From Sporomusa silvacetica DSM 10669 (GTDB lineage: Bacteria; Bacillota; Negativicutes; Sporomusales; Sporomusaceae): DNA of 64,000 nt. How positions within the stretch are numbered: position 1 is the stretch's first letter; every line of letters starts with the position of its first letter. Below the pieces are notes generated by a model. It saw only the letters and a list, made by a program, of their open reading frames with translations. It was not told where the DNA came from and made no database searches. The stretch spans positions 1 to 64,000 of the forward strand of contig NZ_LSLK01000143.1 in assembly GCF_002257705.1 (NCBI RefSeq), given 5' to 3'. Shown in pieces: positions 6,827-16,608 of this stretch. Both the position numbers and the translations under genes were made by a program.

Positions 6827-8422
6827 TTACACCTTATATTCTTTAATAAAACTGATAGCCGCATTCATCCCGTCAAGGGCAGCACTCATAATGCCGCCGG
6901 CATAACCGGCCCCTTCACCAATAGGATAAAGCCCAGCCGTGTTAACAGAAGTAAAATCCTGCCCGCGAATAATCCGGACAGGCGCTGAAGTTCTTGTCTC
7001 AACACCGGTAAGCACGGCCGATGGATGATCAAAGCCTCTGATCTTCCGGCCAAATTCCGGCAAGGCTTTCGCCAACGTTGCTGTTACGAACTCTGGTAAA
7101 CATTCTCTAAGGTCTCCTGGCGTTACACCAGGACGATAGCTGGGCTTAACAAGATACTTACTACTACCGCTTTTACCAGTTAAAAAATCACCGACGGTCT
7201 GCACAGGTGCCTGATAGTTATGACCACCTACAGCAAATGCCAGTTGCTCATAGCGGCGCTGAAATTCAATGCCATCAAGTACATTTGGCCCGAAATCAGC
7301 TGGATTGACGGTTACAGCCAGCGCACTATTAGCAATCTTTGAATCGCGATTGAACAGACTCATACCGTTAGTTACTACCCCGCCGACCTCGGAAGCAGCC
7401 GCAACTACCAAGCCGCCTGGACACATGCAGAACGAGTATGCGGTCCGGCCGGCTGCCCGGTCTTGATACACCAAAGCATAATCAGCCGCTCCCAGCTTGG
7501 GGTGACCGGCGGCACTGCCGTATTGTGCACGAGCAATTAACTCCTGCGGATGCTCAATACGAACACCGATAGCAAAAGGTTTGGCTTCCATCGCAACGTT
7601 CGCCTGGTAGAGCAGTTGATAGGTATCGCGGGCGCTATGGCCGATGGCCAGAAATAGCGCTTCACACGGCAGAAAGCGGTTATCATTAATGGTTATGCCG
7701 GTCAGACGGCCATCCTTGTTTTCTATGGCTGTTAGTCTTGCTTCAAACTCAACGTGCCCACCCATTTCTATAATTCGGGTGCGAATATTCTTGACAACCT
7801 GCCTTAGTTTATCTGTACCAATATGAGGTTTATGGAGATATTTTATCTCAGGCGAAGCACCAGCAGCTATCATCAAATCGACCACCAGCGCCATCCGTGA
7901 GTCATTCACCCGGGTGGTAAGCTTACCATCAGAGAAAGTGCCAGCACCACCTTCGCCAAATTGAACATTACTCTTTGCGTCAAATTTGCCTGTACGCCAG
8001 AAATCAGCAATATCCCTGGCTCGCTGGTCAACATTCCGGCCGCGTTCAATTAATAGCGGTTTATAACCATGTTTTGCTAGCATAAACGCCGTAAATAAAC
8101 CAGCGGGTCCTGCACCTACCACAATTGGACGGTTTGTTAGCTGCTTACCCCCGGGGGTAATATCCTCTGAAACCATTGGTGTTACCTGAATAACATCCTT
8201 ATCACCTGATAGGCGGGCCAAGACCTGGCCTGCGGGAACAGCTGTTTCCACCTCCAGGGTATATACAAAAGTAATCGCATTCTTCCGGCGGGCATCAACG
8301 GCCTTCCGGACGACGGCCACTTGACATATCGTATCTGCCGCCAGTTTAAGACGTCTGGCAGCTAATTGTTCCAGTGGTGTATCATCAGTTAATGGTACGC
8401 GAAAATTGCTGATTTTAAGCAA
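6827..8422 (-). CDS. NAD(P)/FAD-dependent oxidoreductase (COG2509-type)
   Basis: 531 residues. After an N-terminal ~95-residue extension with an alpha/beta look, a dinucleotide-binding motif VVGAGPAGLFTAFMLAKHGY binds FAD (about residues 101-120). FGEGGAGTFSDGKL (about 156-169) and the C-terminal GEGAGYAGGIMSAALDG (about 503-519) are typical of this family of uncharacterised flavoproteins. It starts with TTG; the AAGGAG site is 9 bases before it. It lies 14 bases after cdaR and before glmM, in line with both. The substrate is unknown. Confidence 0.85.
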   Translation of the reverse strand: MLKISNFRVPLTDDTPLEQLAARRLKLAADTICQVAVVRKAVDARRKNAITFVYTLEVETAVPAGQVLARLSGDKDVIQVTPMVSEDITPGGKQLTNRPIVVGAGPAGLFTAFMLAKHGYKPLLIERGRNVDQRARDIADFWRTGKFDAKSNVQFGEGGAGTFSDGKLTTRVNDSRMALVVDLMIAAGASPEIKYLHKPHIGTDKLRQVVKNIRTRIIEMGGHVEFEARLTAIENKDGRLTGITINDNRFLPCEALFLAIGHSARDTYQLLYQANVAMEAKPFAIGVRIEHPQELIARAQYGSAAGHPKLGAADYALVYQDRAAGRTAYSFCMCPGGLVVAAASEVGGVVTNGMSLFNRDSKIANSALAVTVNPADFGPNVLDGIEFQRRYEQLAFAVGGHNYQAPVQTVGDFLTGKSGSSKYLVKPSYRPGVTPGDLRECLPEFVTATLAKALPEFGRKIRGFDHPSAVLTGVETRTSAPVRIIRGQDFTSVNTAGLYPIGEGAGYAGGIMSAALDGMNAAISFIKEYKV

Positions 8423-8436
8423 TAGTTCTATCTCCT

Positions 8437-9378
8437 TTAGCGTGGTCCAACTTTTATCTTCACAATGACTGCCCTTGTCGTGCCAGTCATGCCTTCTGGC
8501 AATTGAAGCTTAGCTTCTTTGTCGGTATCTTTGTTGATATCGGTTAAATTGATTGACTCGGTATAAATAGCATCCAACTTGTCAATACCCTTATTGGGCG
8601 CTGTTTCTGTTATTTCTACTTTATTCGGCTCTGTAACAACACTCTTAATGACTAAGCCTGGTGGTAATTCACCCTGAGTAACCGGCTTGATATCCAGTAT
8701 TTTTTTCTTGGCTGCAGCTGTCAGGTTAACGGTTATTTTGACTCTTTCCGGATAAATAGTAAGACCTTCTACTTCTTTATCAGCACGGTTAATCGGAGTA
8801 AGCACTGCATCTGCCGTAATATCGTTATTTTTGCCTGACAGATCCACTATTGCTACTACTTTTCCCACTGTGCTTACGATATTTTTGGGCCCTTCAATAG
8901 TAACCTGTTCATGGGCAGGCACTGCCTTACCAATCACCATACCCGGGGCAGGAGTACCAGTTAAGCGCACCTCAATAGATAGCTGACGACTGATAACGGG
9001 ATCAAGCCGCAACTGCACTTTATCTGGACTGATTTCGACCAGTTCCAGGCTAGAAGGAATCACAACGTTAACGGTGATGCTGTGACTGCCTTCACTTAGA
9101 CCCTTGGCATCAACAAACGCCTTAAGGTCTTTGGTACGTACTCCCGCCACCATGTTGCGTGGACCACGAATTTTTACCTTGACTGTCTCAGGTGCGTCCA
9201 AAAGCACGTAATCAGCCGCCACATTGCGCACCTCCAGGGGAATAATGAAGGAAGATTCAAATGGCGGGTTTTGCTCATTCATTACATACATCCATAAGAT
9301 AATAGCCATTATGATAGCCAATATCTTGGGTACTATATTTTTAGTTTCCCCGGGTTTCTTAAAATAATTGTCAATCAT
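8437..9378 (-). CDS. cdaR: YbbR-domain protein CdaR, regulator of CdaA
   Basis: 313 residues: one N-terminal membrane helix (about 18-34, IVPKILAIIMAIILWMY) followed by extracytoplasmic YbbR repeats, recognisable by PP.FE.S..IPLEV and VKIRGPRNMV. CdaR binds and modulates the diadenylate cyclase CdaA. The start codon overlaps the cdaA stop codon by one base (TAATG), so the two are translationally coupled. Confidence 0.93.
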   Translation of the reverse strand: MIDNYFKKPGETKNIVPKILAIIMAIILWMYVMNEQNPPFESSFIIPLEVRNVAADYVLLDAPETVKVKIRGPRNMVAGVRTKDLKAFVDAKGLSEGSHSITVNVVIPSSLELVEISPDKVQLRLDPVISRQLSIEVRLTGTPAPGMVIGKAVPAHEQVTIEGPKNIVSTVGKVVAIVDLSGKNNDITADAVLTPINRADKEVEGLTIYPERVKITVNLTAAAKKKILDIKPVTQGELPPGLVIKSVVTEPNKVEITETAPNKGIDKLDAIYTESINLTDINKDTDKEAKLQLPEGMTGTTRAVIVKIKVGPR

Positions 9379-10193
9379 TATGACGGCCTCCAGCTAAACA
9401 GATCGCTAAGAGAAGAACTTCTCACCACAAACAGCGGTGCAAGCTGCTCTTTTAGACTCTCAGCATCCATATATCTGTGCAACCGTCCACCACGGGCCAG
9501 TGAAATAATCCCCGTCTCCTCACTGACAACAACGACGACCGCATCTGTCTGTTCACTGATACCAATAGCCGCCCGGTGTCTGGTTCCCAATTCTTTGGTC
9601 AGGCTCCTGTCATCCGATAGCGGTAATAGGCAACCTGCGGCTTGCACCCTATTGCCGCGGACAATAACTGCACCGTCATGCAAGGGTGTGTTCGGGATAA
9701 AAATATTAATTAAAAATTCACTTGATACTAAACCATCCACTTTGATACCGGTTTCAATATAATCATTTAATCCGGTCTCCCGTTCGACCACAATTAGTGC
9801 GCCAATTTTATTTTTAGACAGCGCAGTAACTGTCCTGGCTAGTTCTTGAAAGAGGTTTTCCCGTTCTTCCGCATTCAGCTGGGTTCTATTTTGAAAAAAG
9901 CGCCCCCGTCCCAGGTGCTCCAGTGCCCGCCTGAGTTCTGGCTGAAAAACAACAGGCAAGGCTACTAATACTACCGTCATTGTCTTTTGGAGCAACCAGT
10001 TAATCACATTGAGTTCCAGCCAACGACTGACCATGGTAGCCAATAGCAGAACAACAAGGCCCTTTAAGAGCGCCACCGCCCGGGTATCTCTTATCATGAC
10101 ATATAATTTATATAAAAAGTAGGCAACAATTACAATATCAAGAATATCGAGAAACCCAATTGTAGAAATTATGCCCTTTATTTGTAATAACAT
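9378..10193 (-). CDS. cdaA: diadenylate cyclase CdaA
   Basis: 271 residues from the ATG chosen, where GAGGTG lies 6 bases upstream; an in-frame GTG nine bases earlier overlaps that ribosome site. N-terminal membrane helices occupy about residues 10-90, followed by the DAC domain with the catalytic motifs DGA (PLHDGAVIV) and RHR (GTRHRAAIG). The enzyme makes c-di-AMP from two ATP, controlling osmolyte transport and wall balance. It heads the operon cdaA-cdaR-oxidoreductase-glmM. Confidence 0.96.
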   Translation of the reverse strand: MLLQIKGIISTIGFLDILDIVIVAYFLYKLYVMIRDTRAVALLKGLVVLLLATMVSRWLELNVINWLLQKTMTVVLVALPVVFQPELRRALEHLGRGRFFQNRTQLNAEERENLFQELARTVTALSKNKIGALIVVERETGLNDYIETGIKVDGLVSSEFLINIFIPNTPLHDGAVIVRGNRVQAAGCLLPLSDDRSLTKELGTRHRAAIGISEQTDAVVVVVSEETGIISLARGGRLHRYMDAESLKEQLAPLFVVRSSSLSDLFSWRPS

Positions 10194-10346
10194 GCTGTAC
10201 ACCTCAAAAACGGAGTAAAAATTCAGTATAACTATAGTTTTATTCTACCCACTATTAGGAAAACCTTTTAAGAAAATGGTATTTATTTAAAAATTATAAT
10301 GGCAGTTTGTATAACTGTAGGAAACTCTTTATTGGATACTATACAA

Positions 10347-10378
10347 ATTAGGCTTGCGCCTGGTGGCACAAGCCTAAT
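10347..10378 (-). terminator. ilvE terminator
   Basis: Fourteen-pair stem, 10347-10360 with 10365-10378, and a four-base loop, starting about 30 bases after the ilvE stop codon. One pair is G-T only on the minus strand, consistent with that direction. No strong T-run. Confidence 0.65.
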
Positions 10379-10407
10379 CATATTCTGGGTATATGCAGTA
10401 AAATCAG

Positions 10408-11481
10408 TTATAATTTCGTCACTTCTTCAACCCACCCAAATTTATCGGCTACACGCCCCTGTTGAAGACTGGTTATATAGTCGAATAATTTCTGTGAAGT
10501 TTCGCCGATCTCACCATTGTTGATAATGATTTTCTTTCCTTTCCAGCAAAGCTCACCAACCGGCGAAATGACGGCAGCCGTACCAGAGCCAAAGACTTCC
10601 TGCAAGCGGCCATTTGCATGTGCTTCGTATACTTCCTCAATGGAAATACGGCGCTCAGTAGCTTTCATGCCCCAGTCTTTAGCAACTGCAAGCACCGAGC
10701 GACGGGTCATACCATTTAGGATGCTGCCGTTCAGTTCTGGCGTAATGATCTCATCATCAATTTTAAAGAAGATGTTCATTGTGCCAACTTCTTCAATGTA
10801 TTTTTGTTCAATCGCATCAAGCCACAGTACCTGGGTGTAACCATCTTTTTTAGCTACTTCGCCGGCCTTAAGACTAGCAGCATAGTTTGCCGCAGTCTTG
10901 GCCTCGCCCAGACCGCCTTTTACAGCACGTACATAATGATCTTCAACCTTAATCTTGACAGGTTTAAAACCAGAGGCGTAGTAAGCACCAACCGGGGAAA
11001 GAATGATAAATAAGGTGTACTGAGAAGCTACTTTTACGCCAACATAGGGATCAATCGAAATGACAAACGGACGAATATATAATGAGGTTCCCAATGATTT
11101 GGGTACCCAGTGCTTATCCAAGTCAATAAGCTTTTTCAAAGCGGTATGTACTACGTCAACATTCATCTGCGGAATGCTTAGGATATCCGCCGAATTATTA
11201 AAACGGTTCAAATGGTCTACCGGCCGGTACATTACAACACGGTTATCTTCAGTACGAAATGCCTTCATTCCCTCAAAAATAGCTTGACCATAGTGTAACA
11301 CCATGGCCGCCGGGGAAATGTTGAAATCTCCGTAAGGAATAATACGGGCATCATACCAGCCTTTGTCACTGGTATAGTCCATTACAAACATATGATCAGT
11401 AAAAATTTTACCAAACCCTAGTTTGTCATCTGTGGGAAGTGTGCCGCGTTTATCAGCCAGTGTAACAGCAATATCTGTCAT
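10408..11481 (-). CDS. ilvE: branched-chain amino acid aminotransferase
   Basis: 357 residues, fold type IV PLP enzyme of the longer class (350-360 residues). It transfers amino groups between glutamate and leucine, isoleucine or valine. LHYGQAIFEGMKAFR (about 82-96), GGLGEAKTAANYAASL with the PLP lysine (about 195), and GTMNIFFKID followed by LNGSILNGMTRRS are family motifs. It lies 35 bases downstream of argH on the same strand and may be read through from the arginine genes, although no other branched-chain gene is nearby. Confidence 0.95.
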   Translation of the reverse strand: MTDIAVTLADKRGTLPTDDKLGFGKIFTDHMFVMDYTSDKGWYDARIIPYGDFNISPAAMVLHYGQAIFEGMKAFRTEDNRVVMYRPVDHLNRFNNSADILSIPQMNVDVVHTALKKLIDLDKHWVPKSLGTSLYIRPFVISIDPYVGVKVASQYTLFIILSPVGAYYASGFKPVKIKVEDHYVRAVKGGLGEAKTAANYAASLKAGEVAKKDGYTQVLWLDAIEQKYIEEVGTMNIFFKIDDEIITPELNGSILNGMTRRSVLAVAKDWGMKATERRISIEEVYEAHANGRLQEVFGSGTAAVISPVGELCWKGKKIIINNGEIGETSQKLFDYITSLQQGRVADKFGWVEEVTKL

Positions 11482-11516
11482 GTCAACAGGCCTCCTTGGG
11501 TGTATATTTATAGTTA

Positions 11517-12932
11517 TTATAGAGTGATTTTTGTATACATGTCAAGGCGTTTTTGTTGTTTGTCCATGACGGACATAGCAATAAGCAGTGTTTGTCCAAC
11601 CTGAGTGGGCGATGTTCCCCCCAGGGAGTTACGGGCGGCTACGCAGGTCTCTATTGAAATGGCATCTGTAATGTCGGCCGCAAACAATGGCGAGAATTCT
11701 TTAAACTGTTCCAGCGTTAAGTCTGTCAATGTTTTTTGCTCACTTAGACAATAGGCCACGCATTTACCGACAACTTCATGCGCTTGCCGAAAGGGTAATC
11801 CTTTTTTTACCAGATAATCTGCCATGTCGGTTGCATTGGAAAAATCGGTTTTTAGTGCCTGCCGCATGGCACCCGCGTTGACCTTCATACCGCGCAGCAT
11901 AGCAGCATAGACTGTTAGACTAAATTTAACGGTATCGATGGTATCAAACAGTCCCTCTTTATCCTCTTGCAAATCTTTGTTGTATGCTAGCGGCAAGCCT
12001 TTAGTCACTGTCAGCATTGCCATTAAGTGACCAAACACCCGGCCAGTTTTACCCCGCACTAGTTCAGCAACATCTGGGTTTTTCTTTTGCGGCATAATAC
12101 TAGAACCGGTGCAGTGAGCGTCATCCAGTTCAATAAAGGAAAATTCAGTTGACGACCAGAGGATAATTTCTTCACTCAGGCGACTCAGGTGCATCATCAA
12201 AATTGACGCAAATGACAAGAATTCCAAAATATAATCACGATCACTGACGGCGTCCAGACTATTTTCATAGACACGGCCAAAATTGAGTTCGCGCGCTACC
12301 TGCTCCCGATCAATGGGAAAGGTCGTACCTGCCAAGGCCCCTGCTCCCAACGGCATGATGTCGGCAGATTCCCATACCCCGCCCAAACGTCGGAAATCCC
12401 GTTCAAGCATAAAGAAATAGGCCAGCATGTGATGGGAGAATAAAATAGGCTGCGCCCGCTGGAGATGGGTGTATCCGGGCATGATCACCTCAGGATACTT
12501 GTGGGCTGTATCGAGAATAGCCTGTTCTAAGTCAAATAATAGCTTGGCAACCTCAGCGACCTGGCCGCGCACATACATATGAGTATCAAGTGCCACTTGG
12601 TCGTTACGGCTGCGAGCTGTATGCAGCCGTCCGCCAGCCGCTCCGATACGTTCGGTCAGACGTTTTTCAATATTCATATGAATATCTTCTAATGATACCT
12701 CAAAGCTGAAATTACCAGCTTCAATATCAGCAAGTATACCTTTTAGACCATCAATAATAAGTTTAGCATCTTCCTGGCTTATTATACCGCAGGCAGCTAA
12801 CATGGTGGCATGGGCAATACTGCCGGCAATGTCCTGGCTGTACATACGACTATCAAAAGAAATGGAGGAGGTAAACTCCTCCACCATTACATCCGTACTT
12901 TTGGCGAAACGTCCGCCCCATAGTTTACTCAT
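11517..12932 (-). CDS. argH: argininosuccinate lyase
   Basis: 471 residues, usual length. It splits argininosuccinate into arginine and fumarate, the last step of arginine synthesis. The start is [13 protein letters not shown], and the superfamily signature [12 protein letters not shown] holds the catalytic serine. It overlaps the end of argG by 8 bases, indicating coupled translation. Confidence 0.97.
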   Translation of the reverse strand: MSKLWGGRFAKSTDVMVEEFTSSISFDSRMYSQDIAGSIAHATMLAACGIISQEDAKLIIDGLKGILADIEAGNFSFEVSLEDIHMNIEKRLTERIGAAGGRLHTARSRNDQVALDTHMYVRGQVAEVAKLLFDLEQAILDTAHKYPEVIMPGYTHLQRAQPILFSHHMLAYFFMLERDFRRLGGVWESADIMPLGAGALAGTTFPIDREQVARELNFGRVYENSLDAVSDRDYILEFLSFASILMMHLSRLSEEIILWSSTEFSFIELDDAHCTGSSIMPQKKNPDVAELVRGKTGRVFGHLMAMLTVTKGLPLAYNKDLQEDKEGLFDTIDTVKFSLTVYAAMLRGMKVNAGAMRQALKTDFSNATDMADYLVKKGLPFRQAHEVVGKCVAYCLSEQKTLTDLTLEQFKEFSPLFAADITDAISIETCVAARNSLGGTSPTQVGQTLLIAMSVMDKQQKRLDMYTKITL

Positions 12933-14148
12933 TGTTTTTCTTAGCCTCGGCTTTCATCATGGCCCGGACTTTGAGTGGCAGGCCAAAGAGATTAATAAAG
13001 CCCTCTGCATCGCCATGGTTGTACAATTCTTCACTGTCGCCAAAGGTTACGATTTTTTCGTTATAGAGAGAATACGGCGATGTAGCGCCAGCACTTATGA
13101 TATTGCCTTTATATAATTTCATACGAACAGTACCACTAACTGTTTGTTGGGTAGAATCCACAAAAGCATCCAGGGCTTCTCTGAGTGGGGCAAACCACAT
13201 GCCATCATAAACCAGTTCTGCATATCTGATAGCTACTTGCTCTTTGTAATGCAAAGTAGCCCGGTCAAGTGTCAGATATTCCAGTTCCCGATGTGCATAA
13301 TATAAAATCGCGCCGCCGGGATTTTCATATACGCCGCGGGATTTCATCCCCACAAGGCGGTTTTCTACAATATCAGCAATGCCGACACCATTAGCAGCAC
13401 CAATATCATTAAGCTTAGTTAAGAGGGCTACGGCATCCAGCTTAACTCCGTCAACGGAAACCGGAATACCTTTTTCAAAGCCAACTTCGATGTAAAGCGG
13501 TTTATCAGGTGCTTTTTCCGGTGGAGTCGTAATCATATATACGTCATCTGTGGGCGCATTGGCCGGGTTCTCAAGATCAGCACCTTCATGGCTTAAGTGC
13601 CAGATGTTGCGGTCCATGCTGTAGGGACGTGCTTTGGAAACAGGTACAGGGATACCATGTTTTTCAGCATAATCAATGGCATCCTCGCGGGAGCGAATGT
13701 TCCATATCCGCCAGGGAGCAATGATTTTGAGATGAGGAGCCAACGCTTTGACGGTAAGCTCAAAACGAACTTGGTCGTTGCCTTTACCGGTTGCACCATG
13801 ACAAATAGCATCTGCGCCTTCTTTAATAGCAATGTCAACAAGTGCTTTAGCAATAATCGGACGGGCAAAGGAAGTACCTAGCAGATATTTACCTTCATAT
13901 ACAGCACCGGCTTTTAATGTCGGCCATACATAGTCTTCAACAAAGCCAGCCGTTAAGTCTTCAATATATACCTTGCTGGCACCTGATTTGAGAGCCTTGT
14001 CATGAACAGGATCCAATTCATCCCCCTGACCAACGTCAGCGCACATGGCAATGACTTCGCAGCCATAGGTTTCTTTGAGCCAAGGAATAATAACCGAAGT
14101 ATCCAGGCCACCAGAATAGGCCAGTACTACTTTTTTAATGTCACTCAT
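12925..14148 (-). CDS. argG: argininosuccinate synthase
   Basis: 407 residues. It joins citrulline and aspartate using ATP. The N-terminal PP-loop [15 protein letters not shown] binds ATP, and [10 protein letters not shown] and [10 protein letters not shown] are further family motifs. An AGGAGG site lies close to the ATG. It is separated from argF by a 300-base spacer containing repeat copy B. Confidence 0.97.
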   Translation of the reverse strand: MSDIKKVVLAYSGGLDTSVIIPWLKETYGCEVIAMCADVGQGDELDPVHDKALKSGASKVYIEDLTAGFVEDYVWPTLKAGAVYEGKYLLGTSFARPIIAKALVDIAIKEGADAICHGATGKGNDQVRFELTVKALAPHLKIIAPWRIWNIRSREDAIDYAEKHGIPVPVSKARPYSMDRNIWHLSHEGADLENPANAPTDDVYMITTPPEKAPDKPLYIEVGFEKGIPVSVDGVKLDAVALLTKLNDIGAANGVGIADIVENRLVGMKSRGVYENPGGAILYYAHRELEYLTLDRATLHYKEQVAIRYAELVYDGMWFAPLREALDAFVDSTQQTVSGTVRMKLYKGNIISAGATSPYSLYNEKIVTFGDSEELYNHGDAEGFINLFGLPLKVRAMMKAEAKKNNE

Positions 14149-14337
14149 TATGTAGTTCCTCCTTGATTATTAAGTAGTGATACGTTATAAACTTATATCT
14201 TATTCGTTTATTTGCTATTTTGTTCCTGCAAGAAAGGTAGCAAAGATTGAGATTGGCATGCTAACGCAAGCAATGGCTGGGATAAGGGCCATCGTACTCT
14301 CGTCCCCAAAAGCAATGAATAGCCGGAACTTGTTAGA
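14149..14337. other. argF-argG spacer, no gene seen
   Basis: The 5' region of argG. Short reading frames here overlap the repeat and have no family features. AT-rich stretches near 14170-14215 could hold an argG promoter, but no pair of hexamers with good spacing is convincing. CGAATAAGATATAA is only a weak ARG-box match. Confidence 0.4.
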
Positions 14338-14438
14338 AATGTCCAGATGCGAGGCGCACCGGAAGAACATGCAGCGCCGCGTACTGGCGTACGCAAGCAA
14401 TTGTTCTGAGGAGCAACGAAGCAGGTGGGCGTTTATAA
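14338..14438 (+). repeat. interspersed repeat, copy B (between argF and argG)
   Basis: Begins AATGTCCAGATGCGAGGCGC, has the central CGTACTGGCGTACG hairpin, and ends GCAACGAAGCAGGTGGGCGT followed by TTATAA. The ends match copy A (4990-5092, opposite strand) base for base over most positions, while the middle differs. It lies antisense to the arg transcript. Confidence 0.7.
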
Positions 14439-14460
14439 CAAGTTCTAATGTATTGGCCTC

Positions 14461-15393
14461 CTAATCAGCCATTAATAGAGCCATGATGGCCTTTTGCACA
14501 TGCAAGCGATTTTCCGCTTCGTCAAATACCACAGAATTAGGGCCTTCAATAACATCATCAGTAATTTCCTCACCGCGATGAGCTGGCAGACAGTGCATGA
14601 CAATCGCATCTTTCTTGGCTACCTGCATGATAGCGTTATTAATTTGGAAACCAGCAAATGCCTGTTTGCGGATAGCCTGTTCCCCTTCTTTACCCATACT
14701 GGCCCAGACGTCAGTATAGAGCACATCGGCATCTTTTGCAGCAGCAAATGGATCGTCCAGAATAGTTATCTTACTGCCAGACAGTTTGGCGGCAACGGCG
14801 GCTTGTTCGACAATGGTGGCATCTGGGGCATAGTTAATCGGCGTAGCCACACTGATATCCATACCTACTTTGGCACAGACATGTAACAGTGAGTTGACCA
14901 TATTATTACCGTCGCCAATATAACACAGTTTGCGCCCTTTTAGATCGCCTTTATACTCGATAGCAGTAAAGATATCAGCCATTGCCTGGCAGGGATGCAG
15001 TAGGTCTGTCAGGGCGTTAATAACAGGAATATTCGCATACTCGGCCAGTTCCTCTACTTCCAGATGGGAAAATGTCCTGATCATAATGCCGTCCAAATAA
15101 CGGGCTAATACGCGAGCAGTATCTTTCACCGGTTCGCCCCGGCCGATTTGCAAATCGTTGGAAGACAGGAACAAGGCCATCCCGCCTAGTTGCCACATGC
15201 CAACTTCAAAGGAAACTCTGGTACGGGTGGATGACTTTTGAAAGATCATGCCCAGCGTTTTACCTTTTAACAGCGGATGCGGCTCACCTGCTTTTTGTTT
15301 TGCTTTTAATATTTTGGTGAAATCAAGAATTTGATAGATTTCCTCAACTGTTAAATCATGTATTGATAGAAAGTCTTTTCCTTTAAGACTCAT
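14461..15393 (-). CDS. argF: ornithine carbamoyltransferase
   Basis: 310 residues from the ATG chosen (MSLKGKDFLSIHDL), which has a GGGGGAG site 8 bases upstream; the in-frame GTG nine bases earlier overlaps that site. It makes citrulline from ornithine and carbamoyl phosphate. STRTRVSFE binds carbamoyl phosphate, HPCQAMAD and VMHCLPAHRGEE are the ornithine and active-site loops. It lies 24 bases after argD. Confidence 0.97.
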   Translation of the reverse strand: MSLKGKDFLSIHDLTVEEIYQILDFTKILKAKQKAGEPHPLLKGKTLGMIFQKSSTRTRVSFEVGMWQLGGMALFLSSNDLQIGRGEPVKDTARVLARYLDGIMIRTFSHLEVEELAEYANIPVINALTDLLHPCQAMADIFTAIEYKGDLKGRKLCYIGDGNNMVNSLLHVCAKVGMDISVATPINYAPDATIVEQAAVAAKLSGSKITILDDPFAAAKDADVLYTDVWASMGKEGEQAIRKQAFAGFQINNAIMQVAKKDAIVMHCLPAHRGEEITDDVIEGPNSVVFDEAENRLHVQKAIMALLMAD

Positions 15394-15417
15394 TCCTAAC
15401 ACTCCCCCAGTTTAAAG

Positions 15418-16608
15418 TTATACAGCCGCTAACGTTTTATCTAAAACGGCGATCATTTCATCAACATGGTCTTTTGTTATGATAAGCGGCGGTACAAACC
15501 GGAGTATATCGCCAGCGGTGCAGTTTATAATAGCGCCTTGACTTAGGCAGTTATTAACAATATCCCGCCCCGGAAGGGTAAGCTTGGCGCCAACTATCAG
15601 TCCTTTGCCCCTCACCTCGGTAATCAGTGCCGGATATTTGCTCTTAAGAGCATTGAGTTTATCTACAAGATAATCGCCTATTATCTGAGCATTTTCTAGC
15701 AACTTTTCTTCATCCATGACTCTAAGTACAGCATTCGCTGCTGCACAGGCAAGCGGATTGCCACCGAAGGTGCTGCCATGATCGCCAGCAGTAAAGGCTG
15801 CGGCTACTTTGTTAGTTGTAATAAAAGCACCGATCGGCACTCCGCCTGCTAGGCCTTTAGCCAACGTTACAATATCAGGTTTGACGCCAAAGAGTTCATA
15901 AGCAAACATTTTTCCTGTCCGTCCCATACCTGTCTGAATCTCATCCAGGATTAAAAGTGCCCCATATTTGTCGCACAACTGCCGGACCTTTATCAGATAA
16001 TCCTTGTCAGGAATATTTACGCCGCCTTCCCCTTGGATGGGTTCAAGCATTACGGCACAGGTCTTAGCAGAAATGATTGCCTCTAGCGCTGCAATATCAT
16101 TAAACGGAACATACTTAAACCCGCCCGGCAGCGGTTCATAGCCCTTCTGGTATTTGGGCTGGCCGGTCGCTGTCAAGGTAGCCAATGTCCTTCCATGGAA
16201 GGAATGTTCGGCGGTAATGATTTCAACTTTGTCGGCAGCAATCGTTTTGCCGTATTTCCGAGCCAGCTTGATAGCTCCCTCATTGGCCTCAGCACCACTA
16301 TTACCGACAAAGACTCTGTCAAGACCACTTAATGTTGCAAGCTTCTTGGCAAGTATGGCTTGCACTTCGGTGTAATACAGGTTGGAACAATGAATAATTT
16401 TACCGGCTTGCTCAGACACTGCTTTTACAAGCACCGGATGAGCATGGCCGAGAACATTGACAGCGATGCCGCCAAGAAAATCTATATATTTTTTCCCTTC
16501 ATTATCATAAACATAAGGTCCGTCACCATGGCTAAGAACAAGGTTATATCTGGCAAACACCTGCAAATAATTTTCTTGATCAATGTCCTCTATTGTCTGT
16601 TTATCCAT
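15418..16608 (-). CDS. argD: acetylornithine aminotransferase
   Basis: 396 residues, class III PLP aminotransferase. It converts N-acetylglutamate semialdehyde to N-acetylornithine. VFVGNSGAEANEGAIKLAR, the metal-like LILDEIQTGMGRTG, and the PLP lysine in TLAKGLAGGVPIGAF are present. An AGGAGG site precedes the ATG. Its start overlaps the end of argB by 8 bases. Confidence 0.96.
   Translation of the reverse strand: MDKQTIEDIDQENYLQVFARYNLVLSHGDGPYVYDNEGKKYIDFLGGIAVNVLGHAHPVLVKAVSEQAGKIIHCSNLYYTEVQAILAKKLATLSGLDRVFVGNSGAEANEGAIKLARKYGKTIAADKVEIITAEHSFHGRTLATLTATGQPKYQKGYEPLPGGFKYVPFNDIAALEAIISAKTCAVMLEPIQGEGGVNIPDKDYLIKVRQLCDKYGALLILDEIQTGMGRTGKMFAYELFGVKPDIVTLAKGLAGGVPIGAFITTNKVAAAFTAGDHGSTFGGNPLACAAANAVLRVMDEEKLLENAQIIGDYLVDKLNALKSKYPALITEVRGKGLIVGAKLTLPGRDIVNNCLSQGAIINCTAGDILRFVPPLIITKDHVDEMIAVLDKTLAAV

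Noticed and set aside
14177..14464. Short frames on both strands in the argF-argG spacer
   Set aside because: They run through repeat copy B and lack a ribosome site or recognisable motifs.
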